A stretch of 61,750 nt of DNA from Pedobacter petrophilus (GCF_009674725.1 NZ_WKKH01000030.1:1-61750); one strand, 5' to 3'. Counted from the first letter of the stretch, positions 25,019-34,063 are shown. Notes: generated by a model from the sequence alone, not told the origin. Numbers and translations: made by a program.

Positions 25019-26272
25019 TTATTTTAACGCCTGATAAACTGCCGATTTAAATTGATCATTTAACGCACCGTGAGAGAATGGCCATTGTTGAATATAAATT
25101 TGCGCCGTAAGTTTCTTTTGTGGGTCTACCCAATAGGTAGAACCGAAAAATCCTCCCCAGCCATAAGAACCTGCTGTTTGTCCAACTTTTTTACTTCCTT
25201 TTTCGGTTACAATTTCAAAGCCTAATCCGAACTTATTGTCGCCAAGCGATAAATTGCCGATTTGATTTACAGTCATAGTGTCTACCGTGGTTTTCTTGAG
25301 AATTCTTTTTCCGTTATACTCCCCTGCGTTTAAAAGCATTTGTAGAAAGATTCCATAATCTTTAGAAGTTGATACCAATCCCGCTCCGCCAGCAAAATAA
25401 CCGTTGCCATTTATCGGATAATTTACCGTTGCACCGGGAAAACCACCATCTTCCCATGGCCTGACTTCATGCGTTTTTGGGTCTTCTGTATATACTGAGG
25501 CTAACCTATCTTGTTTCGCTTTAGGTAATGCAAAATAAGTATCATTCATCCCCAATGGGATGAAAATCTTTTGCCTGAAAAATTGATCTAGGTTTAAGCC
25601 CGATGCAATTTCCACCAAACGCCCCAAAACATCTACGCTTAAGCTATACGACCATTTTTGACCAGGTTGCAAGGCCAAAGGCAGTTTTCCTAGTTTATTA
25701 ATTTCGGTCTCTAAATTTTTCTTATTGATCACAAAACCGGCCTCGATGCCTGCATTTGCATAAATCAGATTCATTTCACCGGATCCGATTTGTGCATAGC
25801 CGAGTCCGGAGGTATGGGTAAGTAAATCATGAATGGTAATTTCCCGATGAGCAGGTTTAGTGGTATAAGTGCCGTCTTTTGGATTGAATTTATCTAAAAC
25901 TTTCGGGTTTTTAAAGGCCGGAATGTATTTTGAAATGGGATCGTCTAATTTGAATTTCCCTTCTTCATAAAGCATCATTACAGCAACACTCGTTACGGCC
26001 TTAGTTTGTGAAGCGATTCTTAAAATATCGCTTGTTTTAAATGGCCGGCCAACCTGATTGCCGAAAGCCTTATCGTAAACGGTTTTTCCATTGATGGAGA
26101 TATTGGCTGTTATACCTTTTATCCAGCCGCTATCCAGGTATTTTTTAAAGAGCGAATCTATCTTATTGAATTTCTCGTCGGTAAGGGAAACCTGATTGCT
26201 GCTGATTTGTGCATATGATACACTGCTTGTCAATAAGACAAACAATACCGGCAAGAGAAGTAGTTTTTTCAT
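25019..26272 (-). CDS. Serine hydrolase, class C beta-lactamase / DD-peptidase fold, secreted
   Basis: A 417-aa protein with a signal peptide (LLLLPVLFVLLTSSVSYAQ). Catalytic elements: SxxK as ASQTKAV, Tyr motif as YSLSVD (YxN-like) and a late GQTAGSYGWGG in the position of KTG. The family (COG1680) covers esterases, D-amino-acid peptidases and beta-lactamases, so antibiotic resistance should not be assumed. It is 10 bp downstream of the universal stress protein gene on the same strand. Confidence 0.88.
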   Translation of the reverse strand: MKKLLLLPVLFVLLTSSVSYAQISSNQVSLTDEKFNKIDSLFKKYLDSGWIKGITANISINGKTVYDKAFGNQVGRPFKTSDILRIASQTKAVTSVAVMMLYEEGKFKLDDPISKYIPAFKNPKVLDKFNPKDGTYTTKPAHREITIHDLLTHTSGLGYAQIGSGEMNLIYANAGIEAGFVINKKNLETEINKLGKLPLALQPGQKWSYSLSVDVLGRLVEIASGLNLDQFFRQKIFIPLGMNDTYFALPKAKQDRLASVYTEDPKTHEVRPWEDGGFPGATVNYPINGNGYFAGGAGLVSTSKDYGIFLQMLLNAGEYNGKRILKKTTVDTMTVNQIGNLSLGDNKFGLGFEIVTEKGSKKVGQTAGSYGWGGFFGSTYWVDPQKKLTAQIYIQQWPFSHGALNDQFKSAVYQALK

Positions 26273-26282
26273 TTAAATTTAT

Positions 26283-26738
26283 TTATTCGGCTATATCCCA
26301 TTTGTTCGGAATAATCAATACCGGGCAGGCAGATTTTCTTGCCACGTGTTCTGCAACACTTCCCATTAAAAAGTGGTATAAGCCTGTTCTTCCGTAAGTT
26401 CCAATTACAATGAGGTCAGAACCCCATTCATCAGACTGCTGAATAATGCCGTGAGCTGCAGTATCAACTACACTCAGGTAGGTTGTCGGAATACCATTAC
26501 CATATTTATTTTCAATTTCTTTTAAGAGAACGTGGCTGTTTTCTTCGCTGTTATCGTAAGTTTCTAAAAACACAGGTGCCAGCGTCAGGTCGGGATTTAC
26601 ATTTGCCGGAACAGGTTCAATAATATTCACAAGTGCTACCTCTGCCTGAAATTTTTCAGCCATGTCGTAACCTGTTTTTGCTGCTTTTTCTGAGCAGGTA
26701 CTGTTATCAACGGCAATTAATATTTTCTTAAAATGCAT
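26283..26738 (-). CDS. Universal stress protein (UspA family)
   Basis: A 151-aa single-domain Usp protein with the ATP-binding motif GTYGRTGLYHFLMGSVAEHV and the typical end ACPVLIIPNK. Starts with KILIAVDNSTCSEKAA. ATP-binding members respond to starvation or stress; the exact role is unknown. Confidence 0.92.
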   Translation of the reverse strand: MHFKKILIAVDNSTCSEKAAKTGYDMAEKFQAEVALVNIIEPVPANVNPDLTLAPVFLETYDNSEENSHVLLKEIENKYGNGIPTTYLSVVDTAAHGIIQQSDEWGSDLIVIGTYGRTGLYHFLMGSVAEHVARKSACPVLIIPNKWDIAE

Positions 26739-26845
26739 AATGGGTAGTTTAAATGATCATCATAAAAATAACAATTTTACACTCAAAATGTTATGCAATA
26801 GATGTAATTTATTAGTTTTACTCAATCTTTAACGAGCATAATCAG

Positions 26846-27631
26846 ATGGAAAATCAATACGGGATTTGCAGGATTGCCGTGGCACCTTTAAGAGCAGAAC
26901 CTTCAGATCGGGCAGAAATAGTTTCGCAACTTTTATTTGGCGAACATGTGGAGATTCTTCAGAAAGATGAGCGTTGGTGGTTAATTCAAAACGGTTACGA
27001 TGGCTATCAGGGTTGGATGGATTTCAGGCAGCTGGCAGCCATCACTCAAGATCAATTTGTAGAACTGCAGGATTGTAAATTATTGTCTCCGCTCAGTATT
27101 AATAATGAACTTCTGGCGGCCGATGGCAGTCTTTATCACTTGAGTCCGGGAAGTAATATTCCTTACTTCGCTGACGGACACTGCTCTGTTGGTAAAGAAA
27201 AGTTCAGGTTGAACTTTGAACCTCACGATAGTTCGAAGAGCGATTTCGTTCAGCAGGTGGAAGCAACTGCGAAATTCTTTCAGAATGTTCCTTATTTGTG
27301 GGGAGGAAGACATTTGTTCGGCATGGATTGCTCTGGCTTTACGCAAACGATTTTCAAAATGCTGAATATTAAATTAAACAGAGATGCTTCGCAGCAGGCA
27401 GAACAAGGTGAACTGGTGGGCTTTTTAGCGGAATGCAAGCCTGGAGATGTGGCTTTTTTCGATAATGAAGAAGGAAAGATTACGCATGTTGGGATCATGT
27501 TAAACCCGAATGAAATCATCCATGCATCAGCAAAGGTAAAGATCGATCCAATTGATGACCAGGGGATTTTTAACAGAGAATTAGGTGTTTATAGCCATAA
27601 GTTAAGGATTATTAAAAGGTTTGTGGAATAG
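26846..27631 (+). CDS. C40-family (NlpC/P60) peptidase with SH3-like domains
   Basis: A 261-aa cell-wall peptidase without an obvious signal peptide. The N-terminal half is SH3b-like (VAPLRAEPSDRAEIVSQLLFGE, DGYQGWMDFRQ). The NlpC/P60 domain (residues ~135-255) has catalytic Cys in GMDCSGFTQTIF and His in ITHVGIMLNPNEIIHAS. Similar to YkfC-type gamma-D-glutamyl-diamino acid endopeptidases that trim recycled muropeptides; the lack of a signal favours a cytoplasmic role. Confidence 0.9.
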   Translation: MENQYGICRIAVAPLRAEPSDRAEIVSQLLFGEHVEILQKDERWWLIQNGYDGYQGWMDFRQLAAITQDQFVELQDCKLLSPLSINNELLAADGSLYHLSPGSNIPYFADGHCSVGKEKFRLNFEPHDSSKSDFVQQVEATAKFFQNVPYLWGGRHLFGMDCSGFTQTIFKMLNIKLNRDASQQAEQGELVGFLAECKPGDVAFFDNEEGKITHVGIMLNPNEIIHASAKVKIDPIDDQGIFNRELGVYSHKLRIIKRFVE

Positions 27632-27673
27632 CTTTTTGAACCTAAACTGTAGAAAAATCTTTGTAAATTTCGT

Positions 27674-27681
27674 TATATTTG
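27674..27681 (+). promoter_or_regulatory. -7 box before the 68-aa gene
   Basis: TATATTTG, full match to TAnnTTTG, 19 bp before the start codon at 27701. Confidence 0.5.
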
Positions 27682-27700
27682 TTAGTATCAATTTTAGATT

Positions 27701-27907
27701 ATGGAGCCTAAAGTTAGAAAAATGGCAATGGTTGTCAATAGAGTTAAAATGGAAGATGAAGATGAACTTGATGTTCTCTTTTGGTTGAATCAACCTGTTT
27801 TAGCACGTCTGGAGACTGTAGTTTCATTGCGTAAAAATTACTTTACATGGCTTAATGGCTCTTTCCCAGACAAGATAGTTAAGGCTGTAAATAGAAGGAA
27901 ACTATAA
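27701..27907 (+). CDS. Small protein, upstream partner of a broken nucleotidyltransferase gene
   Basis: A 68-aa mainly helical protein (EDELDVLFWLNQPVLARLET, KNYFTWLNG). Its stop overlaps the start of the next frame as TAATG. I recall small Bacteroidota proteins of this kind placed directly before predicted nucleotidyltransferases, in an arrangement suggestive of a toxin-antitoxin pair; here the second gene is only a stub. Function unknown; the pairing is inference. Confidence 0.6.
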   Translation: MEPKVRKMAMVVNRVKMEDEDELDVLFWLNQPVLARLETVVSLRKNYFTWLNGSFPDKIVKAVNRRKL

Positions 27908-28026
27908 TGTTTGAGCAAGATTTTATTGAACTCTTAAATGCATATAGTGTTGATTGCTGCTTTGAAAACAAAAAAGTCTTAACCTCCCATTTCCCAAACC
28001 ATCACTTTCCGATCATCTCCTGTTGA
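27907..28026 (+). pseudogene. Remnant of a nucleotidyltransferase gene (AbiEii-like)
   Basis: The frame begins MFEQDFIELLNAYSVD, like the start of small nucleotidyltransferases (...FIELLNxxSVEYLVVGGYAV). It then loses similarity and runs into the 3' end of the convergent WD40 gene, stopping at 28026. The catalytic part is missing, so this is most likely a deletion remnant. Confidence 0.45.
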
Positions 28027-28878
28027 AATTAAAAACTTTCCATCATTGCTCCAGATGATTTTATTGATGGAATGTGTATGACCAATTCCGGCTTTTTCCA
28101 GGCTTAAAATCTTATATAGTTTAAAGTTTTCTGCATCCCAAAGTTTAATGCTTTTATCCTGACTGCTCGTTGCGAAGTAGGGCAGGGTAGGATGGAAAGC
28201 AATATCGTAAACCGTAAACAGGTGTGCTGGAATGGTTTCTCTGAGGTCATAGCCGGGCAAATTCCATATTTTTAATTGCGCATCTCTGCTGCCAGAAATC
28301 AAATATTTTCCTGTGGGATGATAAGCTAACGCGGTTACGGGCAAAGAATGACCTTCCAGATTTTGCTTTAAACTGTAGTCGGCCAGATTATAGATTTTGA
28401 TTAAATGGTCTTTACATCCAAAAGCAATTTCAGTTTCATCTGGCGAGATTGAGATCGCCCTAACGGTATCGTAAGCGGCCTGAAAGCGATAAATTTCCGA
28501 GAAATCTTTAAGCGACCAAACTGCAACAGAGCCGTCTTCGCCAGTGGTTAACAATTCGTTTTTACTTTTAACCGTCTGAATATTGAAGATTGGTTTGGTA
28601 TGGGCGTTAATTCTTTCAACTACTTTGTTTTGTGTTAAATCGTAAACGCTAAATGCACCGCTACGTTCTCCAATAAATAAAAGATTATTGAAATAGTGCA
28701 GGTAATAAACAGAGCTTTGAACGGGCATTTTTATCTTAACAAAAGCCATTTCTGATAATGACCACTCTACAATGCCTTTGTCGTTCCCGGCGCTAAAGAA
28801 AATTTCATCTTTATCTGAATGAGCAAGTGCATAAACAGGATTTTGATGGCCGGAAAAGGTTTTTAGGTGTTTAAGCAT
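27979..28878 (-). CDS. WD40-repeat protein
   Basis: A 299-aa protein of about seven WD40 repeats forming one beta-propeller with no signal peptide. Repeat ends visible include GIVEWSL, SVAVWSL, LIKIYNL, QLKIWNL, SIKLWD and KVMVWEM. Such proteins are cytoplasmic interaction scaffolds; the partner is unknown. It sits just downstream of the his operon on the same strand, 65 bp after hisIE. Confidence 0.9.
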   Translation of the reverse strand: MLKHLKTFSGHQNPVYALAHSDKDEIFFSAGNDKGIVEWSLSEMAFVKIKMPVQSSVYYLHYFNNLLFIGERSGAFSVYDLTQNKVVERINAHTKPIFNIQTVKSKNELLTTGEDGSVAVWSLKDFSEIYRFQAAYDTVRAISISPDETEIAFGCKDHLIKIYNLADYSLKQNLEGHSLPVTALAYHPTGKYLISGSRDAQLKIWNLPGYDLRETIPAHLFTVYDIAFHPTLPYFATSSQDKSIKLWDAENFKLYKILSLEKAGIGHTHSINKIIWSNDGKFLISTGDDRKVMVWEMGG

Positions 28879-28943
28879 GTTTAAGATTTTAAGATTTAGG
28901 GCTAAGGTTTGGCAAATCGCCTTAAACCTTCCAACCCTTTACC

Positions 28944-29546
28944 TTATTTGTGTCTTTTCTCTAAATTTTTTGCAATATCCTGAATGGACAAACCTTTTTC
29001 TTTTAATAAGAATAGTAAGTGAAAAACCAGATCAGATGCTTCTCCGATTAGTTCTTCTTCACTCTCCGCTAATGCAGCAATAACAGTTTCTACACCTTCT
29101 TCACCAACTTTTTGAGCAATTTTGTTTAAACCTTTGCTTCGCATTTTGTTGATGTAAGAGCCTTCTACAGGGTTTTCATACCTGTCATTAATGATGTTTT
29201 CCAGCTCAAAAATGAAGTTCTGGTTAAAATCAGTCTTGAAACAGCTGCGGCTCCCGGTGTGGCAGGTTGGACCTACTGCATCTGCCTTTATCAAGATGGT
29301 ATCATTGTCGCAATCAACAAAAAGTTCTTTTACGTAAAGGAAATTATTGCTGGTTTCACCTTTAGTCCAAAGGCGGTTTTTAGAACGCGAAAAGAAAGTT
29401 ACCTTGCCCTCTTCTTGGGTTTTTTCTAAAGCTTCAGCATTCATATACCCCAGCATTAATACTTCCAGTGTTTTATAATCCTGAATAATTACAGGAAGTA
29501 AGCCAGCCGTTTTTTCCCAATCAAGAGATGATGTATCGATATTCAT
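28944..29546 (-). CDS. hisIE: Bifunctional phosphoribosyl-AMP cyclohydrolase / phosphoribosyl-ATP pyrophosphatase
   Basis: A 200-aa fusion. The HisI part (residues ~1-110) shows VLMLGYMNAEAL, SRSKNRLWTKGETSN and the zinc site CDNDTILI...GPTCHTGSRSCF. The HisE part (~115-195) has QKVGEEGVETVIAA and EASDLVFHLLFLL. It performs steps 2 and 3 of histidine synthesis. It is the last gene of the operon. Confidence 0.97.
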   Translation of the reverse strand: MNIDTSSLDWEKTAGLLPVIIQDYKTLEVLMLGYMNAEALEKTQEEGKVTFFSRSKNRLWTKGETSNNFLYVKELFVDCDNDTILIKADAVGPTCHTGSRSCFKTDFNQNFIFELENIINDRYENPVEGSYINKMRSKGLNKIAQKVGEEGVETVIAALAESEEELIGEASDLVFHLLFLLKEKGLSIQDIAKNLEKRHK

Positions 29547-29605
29547 TTTATTTTTTTATTTCGCAAAGTCGGCTCATGACTAAAGACTGCCGACTCCACA
29601 TTTAA

Positions 29606-30361
29606 TTATATCCTTACCGGAATATGATTTCTTTTTAATTCTTGTTTTAAATCTGGTATCAGGATCTCACCATAGTGAAAAACTGATGCAGCGAGTGCAG
29701 CATCAACGTTGGCCTTTTGGAAAACCTCTGTAAAATGTTCCATGCTTCCGGCACCGCCAGAAGCGATAATCGGAATGTTGATCATTTGGTTGATTTTACC
29801 AAGTAATCCACAATCGAAGCCCGCTTTAGTGCCATCGTGATCCATTGAGGTTAGGAGGATTTCTCCGGCTCCTAAATCTTCCGCCTGTTTAATCCAGTTC
29901 TCCGTTTCCAGTTCGGTGATTAAACGGCCACCGTTCAAATGAACCCTGTTTTTGCCATCAACATATTTTGTATCTACCGCTAAAACCACAAACTGAACAC
30001 CGAAGGCTCTCGCCAGTTCTTCAATGAGTTTTGGATTCCTTACAGCTGCAGAATTAATGCTGATTTTATCTGCACCAGCATTCAGCAACGCTTCGGCATC
30101 GGCAAGTTCCGTAATTCCGCCCCCAATGGTAAAGGGGATATTCAGCTGACGGGCAACGGATTTTACCATCTCAATCATCGTTTTACGACGTTCATGAGTG
30201 GCTGTAATATCCAGGAAAACCAGTTCGTCTGCACCCTGTTGTGCATATTGGGCTGCTAATTCTACCGGGTCACCTGCATCTCGTAAATCAACAAAGTTTA
30301 CGCCTTTTACGGTACGACCGTCTTTTACATCCAGGCAAGGGATAATTCTTTTGCTAAGCAT
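29606..30361 (-). CDS. hisF: Imidazole glycerol phosphate synthase, cyclase subunit
   Basis: A 251-aa TIM barrel: the opening RIIPCLDVKDGRTVKGVNF, the catalytic Asp in PCLDVK and again in TSMDHDGTKAGFD, with phosphate-binding ends (GGGI, SGGAG). It uses ammonia from HisH to make imidazole glycerol phosphate and AICAR. In the gap to hisIE an AGTCGGC/GCCGACT inverted repeat (29567-29595) is present. Confidence 0.97.
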   Translation of the reverse strand: MLSKRIIPCLDVKDGRTVKGVNFVDLRDAGDPVELAAQYAQQGADELVFLDITATHERRKTMIEMVKSVARQLNIPFTIGGGITELADAEALLNAGADKISINSAAVRNPKLIEELARAFGVQFVVLAVDTKYVDGKNRVHLNGGRLITELETENWIKQAEDLGAGEILLTSMDHDGTKAGFDCGLLGKINQMINIPIIASGGAGSMEHFTEVFQKANVDAALAASVFHYGEILIPDLKQELKRNHIPVRI

Positions 30362-30375
30362 TTAATTTCGGTTTT

Positions 30376-30439
30376 CGTCATTGCGAGGCACGAAGCAATC
30401 TTTCTTGCAAAATAGATTGCTTCGTGCCTCGCAATGACG
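30376..30439. repeat. REP-like element, 26-bp perfect inverted repeat inside the his operon
   Basis: CGTCATTGCGAGGCACGAAG plus CAATCT (30376-30401) is repeated inverted at 30414-30439 around a 12-nt loop. It fills the hisA-hisF gap. Single-arm relatives with the same ends lie at 471-507 and 53545-53580. There is no T tract, so termination is unlikely, but the RNA would form a very stable hairpin between the two genes. Confidence 0.85.
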
Positions 30440-30457
30440 ACTTTTTTAAAGTTTGCG

Positions 30458-31207
30458 CTAGATTGAGGTCAAAGCCTTCAAATTCCAGTCTTTAATTTCT
30501 TCGATTGTAATCCTGTCTTCGTAAATCGCCTTTCCAACCACCACACTTCTAATCGGGTATTTGGCAAGATCATGAATGTCTTCCATTGAGCTTACGCCGC
30601 CTGAGGCGATCAGTTTAATCATCGGAGAATGCTCAAGCAGTTTTTTATATAACTCAACAGCTGCGCCTCCTAACTTTCCATCTTTACTAATGTCAGTACA
30701 TAAGAAGCGGAAAAAGCCTAATGAAAGGCATTTATCTACATAATCCATTAATTTGATTGGCGAACTTTCCATCCAGCCCGAATATTTGATTACTTCATCC
30801 AATACGTCTATGGCAATTATAATGCGGTTTGCATAATCGTCTTTTTTAGCAAAAGCCTCACTCAGTTGTTGCAGAAAATCAGGGTTAGTAATGGCCTGGG
30901 TACCTACAATTACCCGTTGAATTCCTGCATCAAGCAAATTGGTTACTTGCTCAATTGTACGGATGCCTCCACCATACTGTACCTTCATCTCGGTTTTTTT
31001 AATGATTTCGAAAAGAGATTTCTGATTACTGAAATCGCCTTTTGCACCATTTAAATCAATGATGTGAATAAAGTCTGTTCCGTTAGAACGGTATTTTTCA
31101 ATCATTTCGGCGATAGAAACATCGTACTCAGTTTTCTGGTTGTAATCGCCTTCGCGGAGACGGACTACTTTACCATCCAATATATCAATAGCAGGAATTA
31201 TGTACAT
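30458..31207 (-). CDS. hisA: Phosphoribosylformimino-AICAR ribotide isomerase
   Basis: A 249-aa TIM barrel: PAIDILDGKVVRLREGDYN with the catalytic Asp, VQYGGGIRTIEQ, the second Asp in FLCTDISKDGKLGG, and SGGVSSMEDI. It opens the ProFAR ring to PRFAR, step 4 of the pathway. It begins 1 bp after hisH. Confidence 0.97.
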   Translation of the reverse strand: MYIIPAIDILDGKVVRLREGDYNQKTEYDVSIAEMIEKYRSNGTDFIHIIDLNGAKGDFSNQKSLFEIIKKTEMKVQYGGGIRTIEQVTNLLDAGIQRVIVGTQAITNPDFLQQLSEAFAKKDDYANRIIIAIDVLDEVIKYSGWMESSPIKLMDYVDKCLSLGFFRFLCTDISKDGKLGGAAVELYKKLLEHSPMIKLIASGGVSSMEDIHDLAKYPIRSVVVGKAIYEDRITIEEIKDWNLKALTSI

Positions 31208-31208
31208 T

Positions 31209-31802
31209 TTATAAACTTAAGTTTGAAAAATTTTTTAATATCTGTTCGCCAGCCTTGCCAGATTTCTCCGGGTGAAACTGAACGCCATAAAAGTTATCTT
31301 TTTGCACTGCCGCTGAGAACTTTAATCCGTATCCCGCCGACGCAATGTCAAAAGTAGGGTTATATTCAATAAAGTACGAATGCACGAAGTAAAATTGTGT
31401 ATTATCTTCAACACCCTCAAATAAAGGATTGTTTTGAGGATTTACCGCATTCCAGCCCATGTGAGGGATTTTGATATTCAATGACTTATCAAATTTTTTG
31501 GTCTTCACCGGAACGATGGATAACAGTTCTGCATCACCCTCTTCAGAATGCTCGGTAATCAACTGCATGCCCACGCAAATACCCAAAACTGGTTTTGTTA
31601 ATGCTTTTATGGCGGCGACTAATCCAGTATGCTTTAGTTTTTCCATCGCAGTGCCTGCATGGCCAACACCTGGAATGATAATATGGCTATATTTCTCCAA
31701 ATCGGCTTCAGTATTTACCATGCCGTATTCAACGTTTAAACGCGCTAAAGCTGCGGTAAGGGAAAAAATATTGCCAGCCCCGTAATTCACTATTCCAATC
31801 AT
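31209..31802 (-). CDS. hisH: Imidazole glycerol phosphate synthase, glutamine amidotransferase subunit
   Basis: A 197-aa class I glutaminase with nucleophile Cys in VLGICVGMQL and the His-Glu pair in YGVQFHPEKSG. It produces ammonia that HisF consumes. It is coupled to hisA with a 1-bp gap and separated from hisB by a terminator-like hairpin. Confidence 0.97.
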   Translation of the reverse strand: MIGIVNYGAGNIFSLTAALARLNVEYGMVNTEADLEKYSHIIIPGVGHAGTAMEKLKHTGLVAAIKALTKPVLGICVGMQLITEHSEEGDAELLSIVPVKTKKFDKSLNIKIPHMGWNAVNPQNNPLFEGVEDNTQFYFVHSYFIEYNPTFDIASAGYGLKFSAAVQKDNFYGVQFHPEKSGKAGEQILKNFSNLSL

Positions 31803-31818
31803 TTCTTGTAGATTAAAG

Positions 31819-31881
31819 AAAAAAGAGCAAGGATCAAAGATGTGAAACCAAATCTTTGATCCTTAATCCTTGCTCTTTTTT
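31819..31881 (-). terminator. Terminator-like hairpin between hisB and hisH
   Basis: AAAAAAGAGCAAGG + ATCAAAGAT (31819-31841) pairs with ATCTTTGAT (31852-31860) and CCTTGCTCTTTTTT (31868-31881), with a 7-nt bulge. Read in the his direction, the stem is followed by a T-rich run. It could cause partial termination inside the operon. Confidence 0.6.
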
Positions 31882-31884
31882 CAT

Positions 31885-33018
31885 TTATAACATTCCTTTC
31901 GTGCTCGGTAAAACCATTTTCTCTGCATCGCGCTTTATCGCCATTTTAATGGCTTTTGCAAAAGCTTTAAAGATGGCTTCAATTTTATGGTGTTCGTTTT
32001 CGCCTTCTGCTTTTACGTTTAAATTGCATTTTGCTGCATCACTGAAGGATTTAAAGAAGTGATAAAACATTTCTGTAGGCATATCTCCAACTTTTTCACG
32101 TTTAAACTCAGCATCCCAAACAATCCAGTTCCTGCCACCAAAGTCAATGGCAACCTGTGCTAAACAATCATCCATTGGCAGGCAAAAGCCATAACGTTCA
32201 ATGCCTAATTTGTTCCCTAAACCTTTTGCAAAAGCTTCCCCAAGCGCAATTCCAGTATCTTCAATCGTATGGTGCTCATCAATATGAAGGTCGCCCTTGG
32301 CAATTACTTCCAGATCTACACTTCCATGTCTGGCTATCTGGTCTAGCATGTGATCGAAAAAGTTTAATCCCGTTTCAATTTTAGCTTTTCCCGTTCCATC
32401 TAAGTCGAGGTTAATGGTAATATCTGTTTCATTGGTTTTCCGGACATGGTTAATTTTTCTGCTTCCGGCCTTAAGCAGGTTATAAATGTCTTCCCATTTC
32501 TGCGTCTCTAAGATAATAATATCTAATAAAGTTTCATGCTTGTCTAATGCTTCAGTAGAACCAAGTGCATCATTCTGGCGAAGGAAGATTGCCTTTGCAC
32601 CTAAATTCTTTGCCAACACTACATCATTCAACCGATCTCCGATTACGTAAGAGTTTTTCAAATCGTAATCACCAGTTAAATATTTTGTCAATAAGCCTGT
32701 TCCTGGTTTACGGGTAGGGGCATTGTCTTTTGCAAAAGTTTTGTCGATGATGATTTCACTAAATTTCACACCTTCGCCAGCAAAAGTATCTAACATGAAA
32801 TTATGGATAGGCCAGAAATTTTCTTCAGGATTCGATGGGGTTCCCAATCCATCCTGATTCGTTACCATTACCAGTTCGTAATCCATTTCGCTCGCAATTT
32901 TCGAAAGGTAATAAATCGAACGTGGATAGAATTTTAGTTTGGCAAAACTGTCTACCTGTTCATCATCCGGCTCAATGTTCAACGTGCCATCCCGGTCTAT
33001 AAATAATACTTTTTTCAT
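31885..33018 (-). CDS. hisB: Bifunctional histidinol-phosphatase / imidazoleglycerol-phosphate dehydratase
   Basis: A 377-aa fusion. The N-terminal HAD phosphatase (residues ~1-165) has FIDRDGTLN and YVIGDRLNDV. The C-terminal dehydratase (~185-377) has the His-rich manganese motifs FFDHMLDQIARHG, DEHHTIEDTGI and EAEGENEHHKIE-like GENEHHKIEAIFKAF. It does steps 6 and 8 of the pathway. Its start overlaps the hisC stop by 4 bp. One visible difference from textbook HAD sites is PEDDEQ-like text given as PDDEQVDSFAKL after the first motif. Confidence 0.96.
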   Translation of the reverse strand: MKKVLFIDRDGTLNIEPDDEQVDSFAKLKFYPRSIYYLSKIASEMDYELVMVTNQDGLGTPSNPEENFWPIHNFMLDTFAGEGVKFSEIIIDKTFAKDNAPTRKPGTGLLTKYLTGDYDLKNSYVIGDRLNDVVLAKNLGAKAIFLRQNDALGSTEALDKHETLLDIIILETQKWEDIYNLLKAGSRKINHVRKTNETDITINLDLDGTGKAKIETGLNFFDHMLDQIARHGSVDLEVIAKGDLHIDEHHTIEDTGIALGEAFAKGLGNKLGIERYGFCLPMDDCLAQVAIDFGGRNWIVWDAEFKREKVGDMPTEMFYHFFKSFSDAAKCNLNVKAEGENEHHKIEAIFKAFAKAIKMAIKRDAEKMVLPSTKGML

Positions 33019-34058
33019 GATAGATTTTTTAGAACATTTAACAGTTTGTCATTCTCTTCTTTTGTGCCAACAGTAATCCTTAAACATCCCTCACATAAAG
33101 TAACTTTAGAACGATCCCGAACGATGATTCCATCACCTACTAAAGTGTCATAAATTTTGTTTGCATCTGTTACCGCTACTAAGATAAAATTCGCGTCAGA
33201 TGGGTAAACTTTTGTAACAATATTTAGCGTGTTTAGTTCGGTGGAAAGTCGTGCTCTTTCTGCGACAGATTCTCTGATCCAATCGTTCACTTTTGCAATA
33301 TTTTTTACTGCTTCGAAAGCTAAATCTTGTGTTGCCTGATTGATGTTATAAGGTGGCTTAATTTTGTTTAAAACATCGATTACTTTTGTCGATGAAAATG
33401 CCATTCCCAAACGCAAAGCTGCGAGCCCCCAGGCCTTTGAAAAAGTTTGCAAAACAACCAGGTTTCCATACTCGGTTAACTCCTGAATAAAGGTCTTTTG
33501 TTTTGCATAATTAATGTATGCTTCGTCGATCACCACGATACCTTTAAAGTTGGCTAAGATCGTTTCAATATCCGTTCGGTTTATTGAGTTTCCTGTCGGA
33601 TTGTTTGGCGAACAAATGAAAATTATTTTGGTGTTTTTATCAATCGTTTCTGCAATCTTTTCTAAATCCAATTGGAAGTTTGGCAACAGATTTACTTTGC
33701 GGATTTCTACATCATTAATGTTAGCAGAAACTTCATACATTCCATAGGTGGGTGGCAAAATAATCACGTTATCTTTTCCCGGATTACAGAAGGCGCGATA
33801 CAATAAGTCGATGGCTTCATCACTTCCGTTTCCAAGGAAAGTATTTTCGATAGGCACACCTTTGATTTTGCTGATGGCATCTTTCAGATCCAGTTGTAAT
33901 GGATCAGGATAGCGGTTGTAATTTGCGGGTAGGGGAGAACCATAACTGTTCTCATTGGCATCTAAGAATATTGATGCCTGACCTTTAAACTCATCTCTGG
34001 CGGTAGAATAGGGTTTAAGGTTTCTTATATTTTCTCTTACTAATTCGTTAATGTCCAT
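33015..34058 (-). CDS. hisC: Histidinol-phosphate aminotransferase
   Basis: A 347-aa PLP aminotransferase (fold type I): LDANENSYGSP, NRYPDP, GNGSDEAIDLL, CSPNNPTGN, VVIDEAYINY and the PLP Lys in TFSKAWGLAALRLG. It converts imidazole-acetol phosphate to histidinol phosphate. It overlaps hisB by 4 bp. Upstream, a 7-bp periodic array separates it from hisD. Confidence 0.97.
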   Translation of the reverse strand: MDINELVRENIRNLKPYSTARDEFKGQASIFLDANENSYGSPLPANYNRYPDPLQLDLKDAISKIKGVPIENTFLGNGSDEAIDLLYRAFCNPGKDNVIILPPTYGMYEVSANINDVEIRKVNLLPNFQLDLEKIAETIDKNTKIIFICSPNNPTGNSINRTDIETILANFKGIVVIDEAYINYAKQKTFIQELTEYGNLVVLQTFSKAWGLAALRLGMAFSSTKVIDVLNKIKPPYNINQATQDLAFEAVKNIAKVNDWIRESVAERARLSTELNTLNIVTKVYPSDANFILVAVTDANKIYDTLVGDGIIVRDRSKVTLCEGCLRITVGTKEENDKLLNVLKNLS

Positions 34059-34063
34059 TTTTT

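Noticed and set aside
25019..26272. Antibiotic-resistance beta-lactamase
   Set aside because: The motifs fit the broad COG1680 serine hydrolase family, and nothing points to resistance.
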